A stretch of DNA of 25,036 nucleotides. It comes from Fomitopsis serialis (Eukaryota > Basidiomycota > Agaricomycetes > Polyporales > Fomitopsidaceae). The position numbers and the translations under genes were made by a program. Location: positions 1 to 25,036 of the forward strand of contig NW_025955485.1 of NCBI RefSeq assembly GCF_022376445.1. The letters run 5' to 3'. Of this stretch, positions 1 through 10,562 are shown piece after piece (within the stretch, counting starts at the first letter, position 1; the number at the start of each line of letters is the position of its first letter). The notes under the pieces are model-generated. The model was not told where the DNA came from. It ran no database searches and saw only the letters and a program-made list of their open reading frames with translations.

Positions 1-2667
1 TCTGGTGTCAAAGATGTGCCATCTGCGTGGTCAATGAGGTGCGTATTGTGCTCGACAGCGTTCGCGGTAACTCAAGGCAGGGTATAGTGTCCACCACGGG
101 CTGCGTCGGTGGTTGTTGCGGTTGAAACGTTGCACGGCAATGCTGTAGTCGGTCAGTTTCTCGATGGCCATGGATCGTATTTAATGGCTTTGGTCTTTCA
201 GTACAGTCTGGTCGTTAAGATGTCATGGTGGCAGTATCTCGACAAGTCGGGCCTAAATTCTGCAGAAGACGCTATTGTTGCTTGCGCCATCTTTCGTGCC
301 ATCACTACACGCCGGACCATCCACCTCACAAGCAACTATCCATATAATCGCCTGTCGCAAGCACGCCTCCTGTCTTCTCCAGCGCGTCGACTTCTACGGG
401 AAAGTCGACCACGCCTGTGCGCATGGACGGAAGAAGGTAGTCATGGCAGTGCCAGAACATCCAAGTCGTACGTTGGCAGTGGTTGAGCTCGAACGTGTTC
501 TTATTCTAGTGACGGATGTCGCTGAATATCAAAGGGGGCCTGTCACTTCCAACCCAGGCTTCAAGCTCGAGTGCGATCTGGTGCCTCTGGAAATTGCATG
601 GAAACGTCAGAAAGAATCCTATGCCACTCGTTCGCCCTCGGATGTGCCCGGGTTCGTTCTCGTGCGCGCAAAGGCATCTCGCATCGCGCTCTACGTTTCT
701 GAATATCCTCCGAGCGGCTTAATGGTGTCGTCCCTGATTCATCGACCACATCTTCTATGGCTTCCTGGTCGCGGGTCTTCAGCTCTCGGATCTCCCCATT
801 CCATCACTTCCCTTCAACCATTTTTCTCGTTTTTGACCCGTGGCCGCTGGTCTTTTCTCTGTGCACTGCCCCTCTGCAAACCAAGGGTTCCGCCAAACCA
901 TGGCCTGGTTTCCGTGCTACCCCCGTTCAATCGTCGAGCTCGGAACCAATGGCTGGTCGATTTCCAAAACCGCGGGGTGCTTGTTTTACAATTCTTGAGC
1001 AGAACTGTGCGCGGATTCTTCAGGCTATCACGAATACGTCCGCTCTACAGTTCTTCCCAGAGGCATAAAAAAGCACATGGCGATCGGCGGCGATACACTG
1101 TACAGGCCTGTAGCTGCAACGAAGCTCTGCGACGTCCGCTCGTCCCGGCCCCACCCTACGGCTGTAATCACTGGACAGTCGCCTAAACGCACCGACGTGA
1201 ATCAGCCCAACGGCGCGGGCGGGGCGTACTGGACTACCACATGGGTATCCAGCTAAGCTACTGCGTAACCAACACGACATGTGTCAGCCGCAGTTTGTTC
1301 AACGCGAGACAGACTTAACGAACAGCTCTATGTCACGGCTCTGAAGCATCTGTCACTTGGCGACATTGAAACCGGATTCTTCATAGCTCACCGAAAGCCC
1401 CATGCGTAGCATGATTTTCTCTCTCTCGTTCCGACGTTGTGTATAACCATATTATTATGTCAACAACTCATTGACTTCTTGTCAGTCCTCTATGTGCCGC
1501 GGATTGAGGAATAGTAGGCATCAACGACGCAAAAACAGCGACTCGTCATTGGGGATGGTTGCACCATGCGGGATGATATCTCTGTATCGGCTGTAGCACA
1601 GTTCCTGAAATCCGAGTCCGACCGTAATGAAGCCAGATGGAGAAGTCAGGATTCTTCATGAATGGCGCTGTCACTAGCAATGCAGAGTTTAGTATTGGTC
1701 GTTTGCAACACCGTCATGATTGATGCGACTGGAAATACATGCCTGCGGGGACAGAATGACAACGCCCTTGCGCGTAGCATCAGACAGTTTGCTCGATAAT
1801 TACACACAGGACTGGGGACAGACGTCTTCATTAGCTCCTTCGGGCCACTTAAGCGGCATATCGTACAGCGAAAACTCCATTAGTGCAAATAGTAAGGCTA
1901 CAGCAACATGTCGGAAAAATCGAATCTTCCATGTCCAGCCCTACATGTAGTGACATGGCCGTATAAGACCGTCAGGATTCTGGCTGCATTGTGTGCATCG
2001 AAAAAACATTATCCGGTACTTATCACCCCATATCCGCCATACGATGCCTTATCAGCCTGACAGCATCTGATATGGACGTATCTGGGCATATGTGGACCCG
2101 GAAGAAATTGCGACAAAACCCTCGCACCCCGCTCTCGCAAGGCTCCAGGTCCTACCATACTGTGATACATACACTACCTGAACTAACGCCACTGGTCTTG
2201 TCTTGATTCATATTCTCTTACAACAGATCCTTACACATCAGTGAGCACAAGACCAACTTAGACTGAGATCTTGACACGACTGTTCACGAAGTCAAGCGTC
2301 GCGTCGCGCCGTGGCACACGCATGTAATACACATGGGCGGATTGGGGGCCATAGACGAATTTTTGCATTCTGTGCAGCCTGCGGATCGTCACGTTCAAAG
2401 CTCCAACTGTGGCGGGGATAGTCAGGCAGACGAGCCGCCTTGGGTGGATCCTGTGGGGAAGTGATGATATGAACACAACCGTGATTACGCTGCCTGATCA
2501 CAGCCTGATCACGACTTACCAGATCCCCCGCAGTGCCTTATAAGCCTTGACACGACTGTAAGGCTTCGCTAGGACTTACATGTCAGATGCACTTTTTCCG
2601 ACACATCTTCCTTGCTACATTGGCTGGCATCTACGTCCCAAGTGTGACATCGCCGATGGACAGTCGG
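1..2667. other. No supported gene; possible weak coding traces
   Basis: I find no gene here that I can support. Base composition is mixed and CpG is present at ordinary levels, unlike the 10.6-12.9 kb block. The open frames are short, mostly start at non-ATG codons and lack convincing splice structure. Two minus-strand stretches read somewhat like protein: about 330-507 (it includes WMFWHCHDYLLPSM, with a stop just upstream near 507) and 2258-2476. Both may be fragments of decayed genes, but I do not recognise either. A 13-nt direct repeat, CTTGACACGACTG, occurs near 2272 and 2546. Confidence 0.5.
2258..2476 (-). other. Possible 3' fragment of an unrecognised gene
   Basis: The minus strand is open from about 2476 to a TAA at 2258-2260. 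The last part includes YYMRVPRRDATLDFV and reads like a real protein C-terminus rather than random translation. There is no ATG at the head of the frame and no clear upstream exon, so this would be a remnant or the last exon of a gene whose other exons I cannot find. I do not recognise the family. The call is weak. Confidence 0.2.
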
Positions 2668-4870
2668 TCATTTCTTGCCTTTCTTGCCCTTCTTCGTACC
2701 TCCTCCCCGACCCTCGTCAGCTTGAGCCAGGGTTGCAGCAGCGTGTCCGGTCGTCTTGATATGCGCAAAGAGCTTCGTCCGGCTGTCAAACTCCGACTTG
2801 CAAATGTTACACTGCTGTGCAGAGAGAAACAGCGTGAATACACTAGCAACTTAACTGCGCAGTGCGTACTCACCTCCTTGGCAATAACAGGGCCCACTGT
2901 CTCTGCGCGTGCTGCTTTCGCAGCCTCGCGAGCGCGGCGTTTGTCCCGTTTCGAGATCTCCGGCTGCGGCGTTGGCGTGGACGTAGACTCGGCTGTTTCA
3001 TGGGGTGTATTCTCCTCAGGCTCGGCAGCAAGCTCAGAGGGAGGACTGGAAGCAGAAGCCACTGCACTGGGCAATTGGTTCCGAGCTTTCGCCCTGCGTT
3101 GTGACTTCGTGAGGACCTCCGGAGAGGGGGCGCGCGGCCGGTTGCCCTTCGTCTTTGCTTTAGACGTAGGCTGAGTGACATTTGTCTCGCCATCTTCGTG
3201 TAGGGGACCGCCCTCTGTCCCCGGTGACGTTGCTCGAGATCCCTTCGTTGCTCTCTCGGTGCTGTTCTCAGATTCCTGATCCTCCTCGCCGCTGTGAGCG
3301 TCGAGTCCCGTCGCTTCTGCTGGCTCGTCGACCGTATCTCCGGCTTCTGAGGGGAGAGTCGGCGTTTCGGGCGGATCTTCATACGTCTCATCCTCGTCGC
3401 TCCCTCTCTCATCCTCGTCCTCCTCATCAACTCTCCCGAGCCCCAGCTCTTCGCTCTCCTCCCTCATACGCTTCCGGAGGTCCTCGACCGCCTTCAAGTG
3501 CTTCCGGCTGCGTTCATGGCTATCCCAGGCCGCCTCACTCCGGAAGGTCTTACCGCACGCGACGCACTCCCACTCCTCTTGCTCGTTCTCTGCAGCGGCC
3601 CACTCGAGGTCTTCAGCGTCAGAGATTTTCTGTGCCTTTTGCCAGTCCTGCGCGACGAACTCGGCCTGGGAGGACGGAGGTGCCGGTCGCGTGGTGGGTG
3701 TGCGTGCGCCCTTCGGCGTGGAGGCGGTAGAGGACGCGGCGGCAGCTTGGGCGGCCAAATGAGCCTTGTAGCGTGGATCGCGTTTTCGAAGGAAGGTCGC
3801 TAGAGACTGATGTTGCATTGGGATACGTGAAGTCGTCAAGAATGGGGAAACATACCCTGACAGTATCATTGTATTCCTTACGAGCGTCATCCCTCGCTTT
3901 CTTGTTGTCTCGCTCCATTAGCCTGTGCGATTCGTAGGATCCGTGAATCACACTGTGGTCGCTCATCGGGGTTCGCCACCTACCTCCGCACCCGTCGATC
4001 AGGAGCTTCGTTCACGTTCCACGCATCCGCCCAAGCAAAGTCCTTGGCAGTCACGAAGTTCATCCAAGAGTTGTAGAACGTGCGCGTGGCCCTGTCCTTT
4101 GAGTCCTTGCTGGCGGGCACCCATGGCCATGTCGCGTCTCCGAAAGCAGGATACTGGGAGGAAGCGTCGGCATATTGGCGCTCATCGTGAACAAGGCGGT
4201 CGAAGAGGTTGCGGTAGATTGTGAAGAAGCTCTGAAGGGACGCGGATGTGAGTGGGGTCATTTGCCTAGCGCAGCGAACATGGCGTACGTTGGGTCCGTC
4301 GTCATACCCGGTATATATTGACGCGTCGAAGAACTGAGCAAGATGTCGGACGGTCAGACCGCGATCGCGTGCGCGCGGAGGGGGCGTGCCGCGCTTGATG
4401 TCCTCGAAGACGGACCCAGCGTCGGGCTCTGGGGCAAGAGAGGCCCTATGACTGTCGTACCACGCGCGCTCCTACTTGACACAATAAGTGAGGCTTGTGT
4501 ATAGATGATGGAAGACAAGACTCACTTGGTCGTCGCTGAGTACCTGAGCGGAGACACATGAGAGAAGGAACGGCTGGAGCGGGAGAGAGGTACCAACCTC
4601 GTAAGCCTGCTGTAGGGTCGCGAATCTCTTTGTCGCGTCGTCTATGTTGTCGGGGTTCTTGTCTGGATGATGGATGAGAGCGAGCCTGCGGAAGGATCGC
4701 TGGACGCAGAGTAAGCTCCATGTAGGATGCGGACGGAGACTGCAGGCGTACCCTGATCTCATCTGCAGTCGCATTGTCGTCGACCTCAAGGAGAGCGTAG
4801 TAGTCGGGAGCTCCCCGCCGGCCTGGCCATCGTCCTGCGCGCCGTTCGTGGTCGACTCGCGATTGCCCAT
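2668..4870 (-). CDS. JJJ1: JJJ1/DNAJC21-type J-domain protein, 8 exons, with an apparent 1-nt frameshift near the N-terminus
   Basis: Known role of the family: a cytosolic J-protein co-chaperone of Hsp70 that helps release and recycle factors from late pre-60S ribosomes. Exons I read: 4870-4752, 4699-4598, 4543-4526 (18 nt), 4471-4289, 4231-3984, 3922-3856, 3806-2874 and 2814-2668, about 605 aa, close to yeast Jjj1. The J domain starts at [17 protein letters not shown], with HPD at about residues 51-53. The JJJ1-specific middle part ([40 protein letters not shown]) follows. A U1-like C2H2 finger lies at about C327/C330/H343/H349, then an acidic low-complexity stretch, and a second finger at about C559/C562/H575/H581 before a lysine-rich tail. 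The ATG at 4870 (MGNREST) is one frame away from the J domain, and the J-domain frame has no upstream ATG. One extra base in the run at 4806-4808 would join them. Confidence 0.93.
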
Positions 4871-5069
4871 CGCCTGGCTGTGGTGGGCGGGAGAGGCTGA
4901 GACGGCTAGCGCCGAGCGTACTCGCAGCGGCGGATCTCGATCGCGATCGACGACTCTTCTCAGCCACCGCCCGCCGCCACCGCCGGCAGTCGCCGCCAGC
5001 AGCCTCGTCTCTCTCTCCCGCCACAGCGACCTCAGCCTCCCGCTCGCTGCCCGCTTCCCGTCGTGCACA
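4871..5069. promoter_or_regulatory. Shared divergent promoter of JJJ1 and TIM13
   Basis: These 199 bp separate the ATG codons of two divergently transcribed genes, so both promoters and both 5' leaders must fit here or overlap exons. The sequence is GC-rich and pyrimidine-rich on the TIM13 side. I see no clear TATA box. The regulatory role is inferred from gene arrangement only. Confidence 0.6.
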
Positions 5070-5714
5070 ATGTCCAGCTTGTTCGGCTCATCCGGCAAAT
5101 CGACCCCTCCGCCAGGTAGGCTGGCCTCACCCGCAACGCGTCCACGCACTCACTGCATGCTCACACAGACATGGCCACTCGCAAGCAGGCCTTCATGGAC
5201 AGCTACCGCCAGGAAATGGCTCTCACCAACGCACAGGAGCTGATGACTGTATGTCACTAGCCCCTACTTACTCCTTGCCACCCCTTATATGGCGCGTAGA
5301 AATGCAACGAGAAATGCTTCGCCAAGTGCGTCGCAAAGCCCGGCAGTTCGCTCTCCGGTTCAGAACAGGTACGTCCTCGTCTCACGTGCCTCGCTGTCGC
5401 CGAGCTTAATCGTGGGCCTCAGACATGTCTGAGCAACTGCTTGCAGCGTTACATGGAGGCTTGTGAGTAGTCAGTCGATCTTCGCCCGCTTCATGCTCAT
5501 ACTCTCTCCAGTCAACATTGTCAGCCGGACGTACATCTCTCGGGTTCAAAAGAGCGTCTTTCAGAGATTGCATGACCGTTTGCTTGGTACCGTCCAAGTA
5601 CATGTATTTCCGCGTAGTGCGATAATTCAGCTGGCTCGTTTCTTGCGACACCGAAGAGGCCAAACCGCCTGTGTGCACAGCGCACGGAGCTCGCAGGACA
5701 CTGACTGTCAATAG
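5070..5714 (+). CDS. TIM13: TIM13-like small Tim chaperone of the mitochondrial intermembrane space, 5 exons
   Basis: Exons: 5070-5115, 5169-5248, 5300-5368, 5423-5462 and 5512-5714, giving 145 aa. The twin CX3C motif is clear: C48-FAK-C52 and C67-LSN-C71, 14 residues apart, followed by [15 protein letters not shown], which is typical of Tim13. Known role: Tim8-Tim13 hexamers escort hydrophobic precursors across the intermembrane space, and the paired cysteines form disulphides after Mia40-dependent import. No presequence is expected or seen. Oddity: family members usually stop soon after SRVQ, at about 95-105 residues, but this frame continues about 50 residues to TAG 5712-5714. The tail is basic and unlike the family. 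A missed intron or an error could explain it; GTACCG..TTCAG within 5587-5632 is a possible but weak intron. Confidence 0.9.
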
Positions 5715-5821
5715 TTGAAGGGTTCGCAAAGGCGCTGCAATACTGCTGACACTGTCTCCGTATAGCTCACCCTAATCCTACACAAATTCCACTATGATAC
5801 GCAAGCTTCTATATCATCTGC

Positions 5822-7854
5822 TTACCCAGGGACAGGCGTATCTTCACCCTCCTCGACCTCAAATGCACAGCAAAACGTCTCGCGGTCCATCAACACCAGC
5901 CCCCGGCCATCCGGCGCCCACCTCAGTGTATGCGCCGTGAACTTCCTCGCAGGTACCCCAACGCACTCCGCCACTTCCTCTGCCACTCCTCCCGCTGTTC
6001 CATCACTCGCCTCACCCTCTACAGACGTGGACTCCCACTCATCGCTCCACAGATAGACAGCCCCGCCGCCCGTCGCACAGGCGAGAGAGCCCTTCCGAAC
6101 GGGATTCCACCGCACGCTCGTCACCGCACTTGCATGCAGCAGCACGCTCCTGAGCTTTGGCTTGACTACGGGTGAGGGCGTAGGCTCGCCGGCCTTGTCT
6201 CCGGACGGTCGGGCAAAGCTTGGGAAGTTGTAAAGCCAGACTGCCTCCGGCGCACCGCCGTAGCGCACCATGAGAGTCGTTCCGTTGACGTTCCACGCCA
6301 GGTGCTCAGAGGTCGACGGTCTGGATGCAGTGGAGAGGCCTGGTGGAGGCTTGGTACGATCGTGCGAACTCAGGGTGAGTGTGTGAGGAGCCTGCACTCG
6401 TTCGTCTGCGGGACGCGATGTGAGCGATCGCAGAGAACGGTATCCGCAGAGGACGCACATGAGAGGAAGCCACGCCCCCCGGTGGTCTCGATCCAATCGG
6501 ATGGCTCACGCCATATCGTCTGCCAAATCTTGTTCGCTCTCACTTCGGTGACGTCGAGATGCTTGAAAGCTTACCGTACCCGCCGGTGTTCGACTGTGCA
6601 GCTCGAATGTGGCGATCGGGCCCCATGTCAGGTTCTCCAGGACATGCACCTGATGCTATTGGTCGGAATATACTGACTGCGCAAATCCTATCGGCGTACC
6701 TTGTCGTCCCAGCCTAGAACGGCGAGGAATATCCCGGCTGGATGCCATGCAACTGCTCGTATACCGAAGCCAGGGTCCTTTTCGGGCGCGAACGTTCCAA
6801 GGAGCTCGCCTGCCAAGCTCAAGACGTATACTTTGTGCTGCATCCGTGCTGAGTGCCGCCCAAAGACCCAATAGCGTAGACATGACGAACCTCGAGCGGG
6901 CCCTCCCAAACTGCAACATGGTTCCCCGTGGGCGAAAGGCTGAGTGCGGAGAAGAGCGCAGTAGGCAGCGGAAAGTGCTATATGCAACGACACACATCAT
7001 CCTGCTCGTGAGCTCGCACATGCCATTCGCTGGGCGTGGTGAGAGAAGGGAAGGCGGCTCGGACGTACCCTGACCATGCGATATGTGGCAGTCGCGTCGT
7101 ACACGCCGATGCTGTCCTTGCATTTGTGACGTTCTGCGAGAACGAGGTAGTGCCCGTCGGAGCGGAAGGCATACCCTTGAAGCACGTTAGCAAGTGGGTC
7201 AGAGTCGATGATAGACGACGGACCTCGGTCAGGATGAGCAGGATACTGGATGTACGTCGGGGAGCCTGTCACCAAGCTCCAGACGGTCACTCTTAGCTAC
7301 GGCGCGCGGAAATATGAGGGACGTCGGGGCGACAGGGATACGAAGTGCATGGAACGTACCGCCCACTCACTCCAGCAGATGATGCTTCGTCCGTCGGGGG
7401 CCCATTCGGCTTTGACGAGACCTTCAGCGCCGGCCTCTATCCGCGCGCGCCATTCCTCGTCACGCATCTTGAAGACGTCCACGATACCTTTGCGCGCGCA
7501 CGCCGCGAGGATGTACTCTGAATCGCACGACCAGCCTGCGTGTGTGATCCAACTATCTCGGTCCACTGGGCAGCCTGTGGTCCCGCTAGAACTCCCGTCT
7601 GAGGGTGCGAGGGTACGGGCAAGAGGTCTTCTCGAGGTAGTAAATCTAGACTGCGCAGATGTCTTGTTTGCTGGTTGAGCGATGGTGGAGGCGGTGGCGG
7701 AGAGAGAGGGATCGAGCTGCCAGGAGCGGGTGATCTGGAAGGAGTCCGCGCGGCGGACGACGAGACGGTCCTGGATGGCGGTAAGCAGAAAGTGGGCACC
7801 GGGGGAGAAAGAGACGAGCTGCCCCGTTTGCTTGTAGATCTCTGTAAAGTCCAT
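5822..7854 (-). CDS. WRAP73: WRAP73/Wdr8 WD40-repeat spindle-pole protein, 8 exons
   Basis: Exons: 7854-7360, 7296-7224, 7175-7069, 6977-6891, 6837-6700, 6649-6575, 6519-6459 and 6405-5822, giving 539 aa with phases consistent at every junction. The start MDFTEIYKQTGQLVSFSPG is the characteristic WRAP73 N-terminus. Later landmarks are EGLVKAEWAPDGRSI, VTVWSLVTGSPTYIQ, LVLAERHKCKDSIGVYDA, KDPGFGIRAVAWHP, IWREPSDWIETTGGRGFLS, ASAVTSVRWNPVRKGSLA and LRWAPDGRGLVLMDRETF. Known role: in fission yeast the Wdr8-Msd1 complex anchors microtubule minus ends at the spindle pole body with kinesin-14, and animal WRAP73 acts at centrosomes and cilia. The gene converges with TIM13 (107 bp between stops) and diverges from COX10. 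I see no frame break. Confidence 0.95.
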
Positions 7855-8126
7855 CGTCGCCTTCGCGAGAGACAACGCGACGGCGCAGACGACAGGAGAG
7901 GGAAGCGCGTCTGTGGCTGCAAGTCGCGATCGGCACGGGCGCCTGCACGACCTCAGATCTGCCAGCGCCTGCGAACCTGCAGCGGGGTGGGCCAGCGCCA
8001 ATGGCGGCGTCCTCATTTGCGGACGTGCAAGTCCACACCGTGAACCAGCGACGACCACGCTCTACCACGTCGAGGTCAGTGCTCATCGCATCAGCCAGCG
8101 CAGAGACTTACCCGCTTAACCGCAGC
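7855..8126. promoter_or_regulatory. Shared divergent promoter of WRAP73 and COX10
   Basis: This 272-bp interval lies between the two start codons. A CCAAT pentamer is present at 7998-8002, facing COX10. The CCAAT-binding HAP complex is known to regulate respiratory genes in fungi, so a role in COX10 expression is plausible, but one pentamer is weak evidence. Confidence 0.5.
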
Positions 8127-9421
8127 ATGAGGGCAGCGCACCGCTTGCCCTGGACATACCTATGTCGTGACTGCGTGCGGCGCTCTGGAGGCCGACCCAG
8201 TCTGCACCGACCGTCCTCGTCACTCGCCGTCGACAGGCCCGCCAGCTTCGCGTCCTTTTTCTTCCACAACTCAAGCTGGCAGACCAGTGCTCCCGCACAA
8301 CGTCTTCCGTCAGGACACATCGCCCCGCCGCTGCCCCCACTGACAGAGACCATCGCAGGGCAAGCCGTCGACCTCGGGCAGTATCCTCCTCCGCCCTCCG
8401 CCCTCCCATATCGCAGGACGAACGTGCTCACACCGAGCCGCTTGCTCAAGGTATACTCTGAGCTCTCTAAAACACGCCTCACCGTCCTCGTCGTTCTCAC
8501 TGCCATGTCCGGCGTCGCCCTCTCCCCTCTCCCGACCACCCTCCCCGTCCTCCTGTCCACCGCCATTGGGACCGCACTCTGCTCGGCGTCTGCAAATACT
8601 CTCAACCAAATCCAAGAGGTCCCCTTCGACGCACAAATGCCTCGCACTCGCATGCGCCCGCTCGTCCGTCGAGCCATTACCCCGCTCCACGCTGTCGGCT
8701 TTGCGACCGCCACCGGCCTAGCGGGTCCCGCCATTCTCTGGACGATGTGCAACCCGACCACTGCCTTGCTTGGTGCGGCCAACATCGCGTTGTACGCCGG
8801 TGCATATACATGGCTCAAGCGCAAGAGCATCCTCAATACCTGGGTAGGCTCAGTCGTCGGCGGAATCCCTCCCCTCATGGGCTGGACGGCTTGCGGGGTA
8901 ATATTCTCCCATCTGCAGAGTACCCAATACATCTCTTTCTACCCTCCTTCCTCTCCTCCACACCAACCGACCTCGCGCTCATCGACAACCCGCTCGCTCC
9001 CTGGGTCCTTTTCCTCATCCTCTACAGTTGGCAGTTCCCGCACTTCAACACCATCTCCTACCTCGTCCGCGAGTCCTATGCCCAGGCAGGCTACCGCATG
9101 CTCTGCGTCCTCTCGCCCGCGAAGAACGCCCTCGTCTCCCTCCGGCACGCCCTACTCCTCATCCCCATCTGTTCCGTCCTCGTTCCGCTCTCAGGGCTGA
9201 CGAGCTGGACGTTCGCGCTCGTCAGCCTCGTGCCGAACGTCATTTGCGCACGGGCGGCGTGGCAGTTCTGGAGGCACACCACGGAGAAGAACGCGAAGAA
9301 GCTTTGGCATTACTACCTGGCGTATCTCCCTGCGGTACTCGGGCTCATGATGGTTTGCAAGCGAGGTCTGGATTGGGGTTCCTGGGTCGAGAAGGAGGAG
9401 AGCAAGGTCATTGAGAGCTAG
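8127..9421 (+). CDS. COX10: COX10 protohaem IX farnesyltransferase, with an apparent 1-nt frameshift
   Basis: A UbiA-family integral membrane enzyme of the inner mitochondrial membrane. It converts haem B to haem O, the first step toward haem A for cytochrome c oxidase. The ATG at 8127 is followed by a basic, serine-rich targeting-like N-terminus (MRAAHRLPWTYLCRDCVRRS). SELSKTRLTVLVVLTAMSG opens the membrane domain. The first prenyl-diphosphate/Mg motif NQIQEVPFD starts at residue 160, with MPRTRMRPL after it. WVGSVVGGIPPLMGWTACG precedes the break. The next frame continues from LPSAEYPIHLFLPSF to YSWQFPHFNTISYL, the second conserved motif, and ends KEESKVIES at TAG 9419-9421. The switch falls at GGGG 8895-8898; a fifth G gives TACGGN and one frame of about 431 aa, a normal length. 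No intron of workable size explains it. No other intron is seen. Confidence 0.93.
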
Positions 9422-9491
9422 ATCGCATTCGCCGTACACTGTATTAATACTGAGACGCATTGCTAAATGTCCATAATGTCCGCACTCACCG

Positions 9492-10340
9492 CTATGTCTG
9501 TCCGCTCTTTCCCTTCATCGCCTTTCTGGCTTCCCTTTGTCTCTTGACTGCCTCCAGCCTCGACTTCAACAGCGACACCTTCGCGTCTGCCTCCTCCTGT
9601 ACGCGCTCCTCCTCCCATAACCTGTCCATGATCAACTCCCGTTCATCTTGCTCTTTTCGTCTCCTAATCTCTGCCTCATCCGGCACAGCGTTCTGCTCAT
9701 CCTGGGTGTCGTCTGCTGCCTGCGGCGGGAAGCCTTCCGGGACCTCTGGCGCGAGCTCAGGCTCAGCGAAGACGGTTGCCCGCTCGTACGCCTCGTGGAC
9801 GTCGGGGGCGTTGACGACCGATGCTTGGAACCGCTCCCACTCTTCGTCCATCGCGCCCTTCGTGGCCAGTGCGGCCGGCGCAGGGCGCGCACCTGGTGCG
9901 TCTTCTTCGTCTGTATCCTCGGAGGGCGGCAGCGGTGCGCGCGATGGATCTGAGAAGAAGTCTGCAGGGAACCCTCCCTTCGCGGCCGGCGATGCAGGTC
10001 GTTGTTGGTCGTCATCTTCGTCGTCCTCGTCCGCCGAACCGCTTACCCTCCTCCGCTTAGCCTCGATTCCCTCATCCTCCTCATCGGACTGCTCCTCCTC
10101 CGCCTTCCGCTTCTGCCTGAGTGCCTCCTCCTGCGCTCTCCGCTGCTCCTCTTCCTTCAGCCGCGCGGCGTTCGTGCGGTGCTGCTTGCTGCCGACATGG
10201 CCCTCCCAGGACGTGCCCTGCTTGATGTTGATTCCGCATGCGATGCAGCGCAGTTGTCCGGCGACGGAATAGAAGGCGAGTGGGTGGTTGACGCGCACCT
10301 CTTGCCGCTTCGCACGTAGGAGAGATCGTGCGTCGGACAT
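9492..10340 (-). CDS. ZNF830: ZNF830/CCDC16-like C2H2 zinc-finger and coiled-coil protein
   Basis: A single exon of 282 codons from ATG 10340-10338 to TAG 9494-9492. The N-terminus (MSDARSLLRAKRQEVRVNHP) leads into a U1-type C2H2 finger, C32-X2-C35-X12-H48-X5-H54, with GTSWEGHVGSKQH around the histidines. A K/E-rich helical stretch follows, then an acidic region, the motif ADFFSDPSRA, WERFQASVV, and a C-terminal coiled coil (LIMDRLWEEERVQEEADAKV onward). This order matches ZNF830/CCDC16, a nuclear protein that in animals associates with XAB2-containing pre-mRNA splicing complexes and is needed for genome stability. Fungal function is inferred from that. The gene converges with COX10, 70 bp between stops. 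Confidence 0.85.
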   Translation of the reverse strand: MSDARSLLRAKRQEVRVNHPLAFYSVAGQLRCIACGINIKQGTSWEGHVGSKQHRTNAARLKEEEQRRAQEEALRQKRKAEEEQSDEEDEGIEAKRRRVSGSADEDDEDDDQQRPASPAAKGGFPADFFSDPSRAPLPPSEDTDEEDAPGARPAPAALATKGAMDEEWERFQASVVNAPDVHEAYERATVFAEPELAPEVPEGFPPQAADDTQDEQNAVPDEAEIRRRKEQDERELIMDRLWEEERVQEEADAKVSLLKSRLEAVKRQREARKAMKGKSGQT

Positions 10341-10562
10341 GGGAGCAGACGATTGTTGTATTCTGAGAGAGGCGAGTACTAGTCCGGGGTTGGAGTCTTT
10401 TGTATCACCGCGGGCAAACCAACTTATTCAGACTCCGAAAATGCTAAGAACATGGGCTTTTACGGGGAACCTTTTCAGAGGCAGAATGAATATCAACAAT
10501 GTTCGGATAACCCTACAAAACAAGTTGTCCTAAGTCTTTGACACTGTCCTCATTTCGCTCGC
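10341..10562. promoter_or_regulatory. Upstream region of the ZNF830-like gene
   Basis: This stretch carries the likely promoter and 5' leader of the minus-strand gene. Composition changes from the gene-like GC level to AT-rich along it, and CpG almost disappears after about 10562. No specific motif is claimed. Confidence 0.4.

Noticed and set aside
275..1186. A 303-codon open frame near the left end
   Set aside because: It starts at a non-ATG codon, has no recognisable domain, and its composition resembles chance translation.
2587..3730. Plus-strand and alternative-frame open frames over the JJJ1 acidic region
   Set aside because: They are antisense or out-of-frame shadows of a well-supported coding exon, kept open by biased composition.
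4446..5024. JJJ1 start at 5024 in the J-domain frame
   Set aside because: The codon there is GTG, the added 80-odd residues are arginine/serine-rich translation of the shared promoter, and only about 45 bp would remain before TIM13.
9460..10319. Long plus-strand serine-rich frame opposite the ZNF830-like gene
   Set aside because: It is the antisense of an E/K/R-rich coding exon; the minus strand has the recognisable zinc finger.
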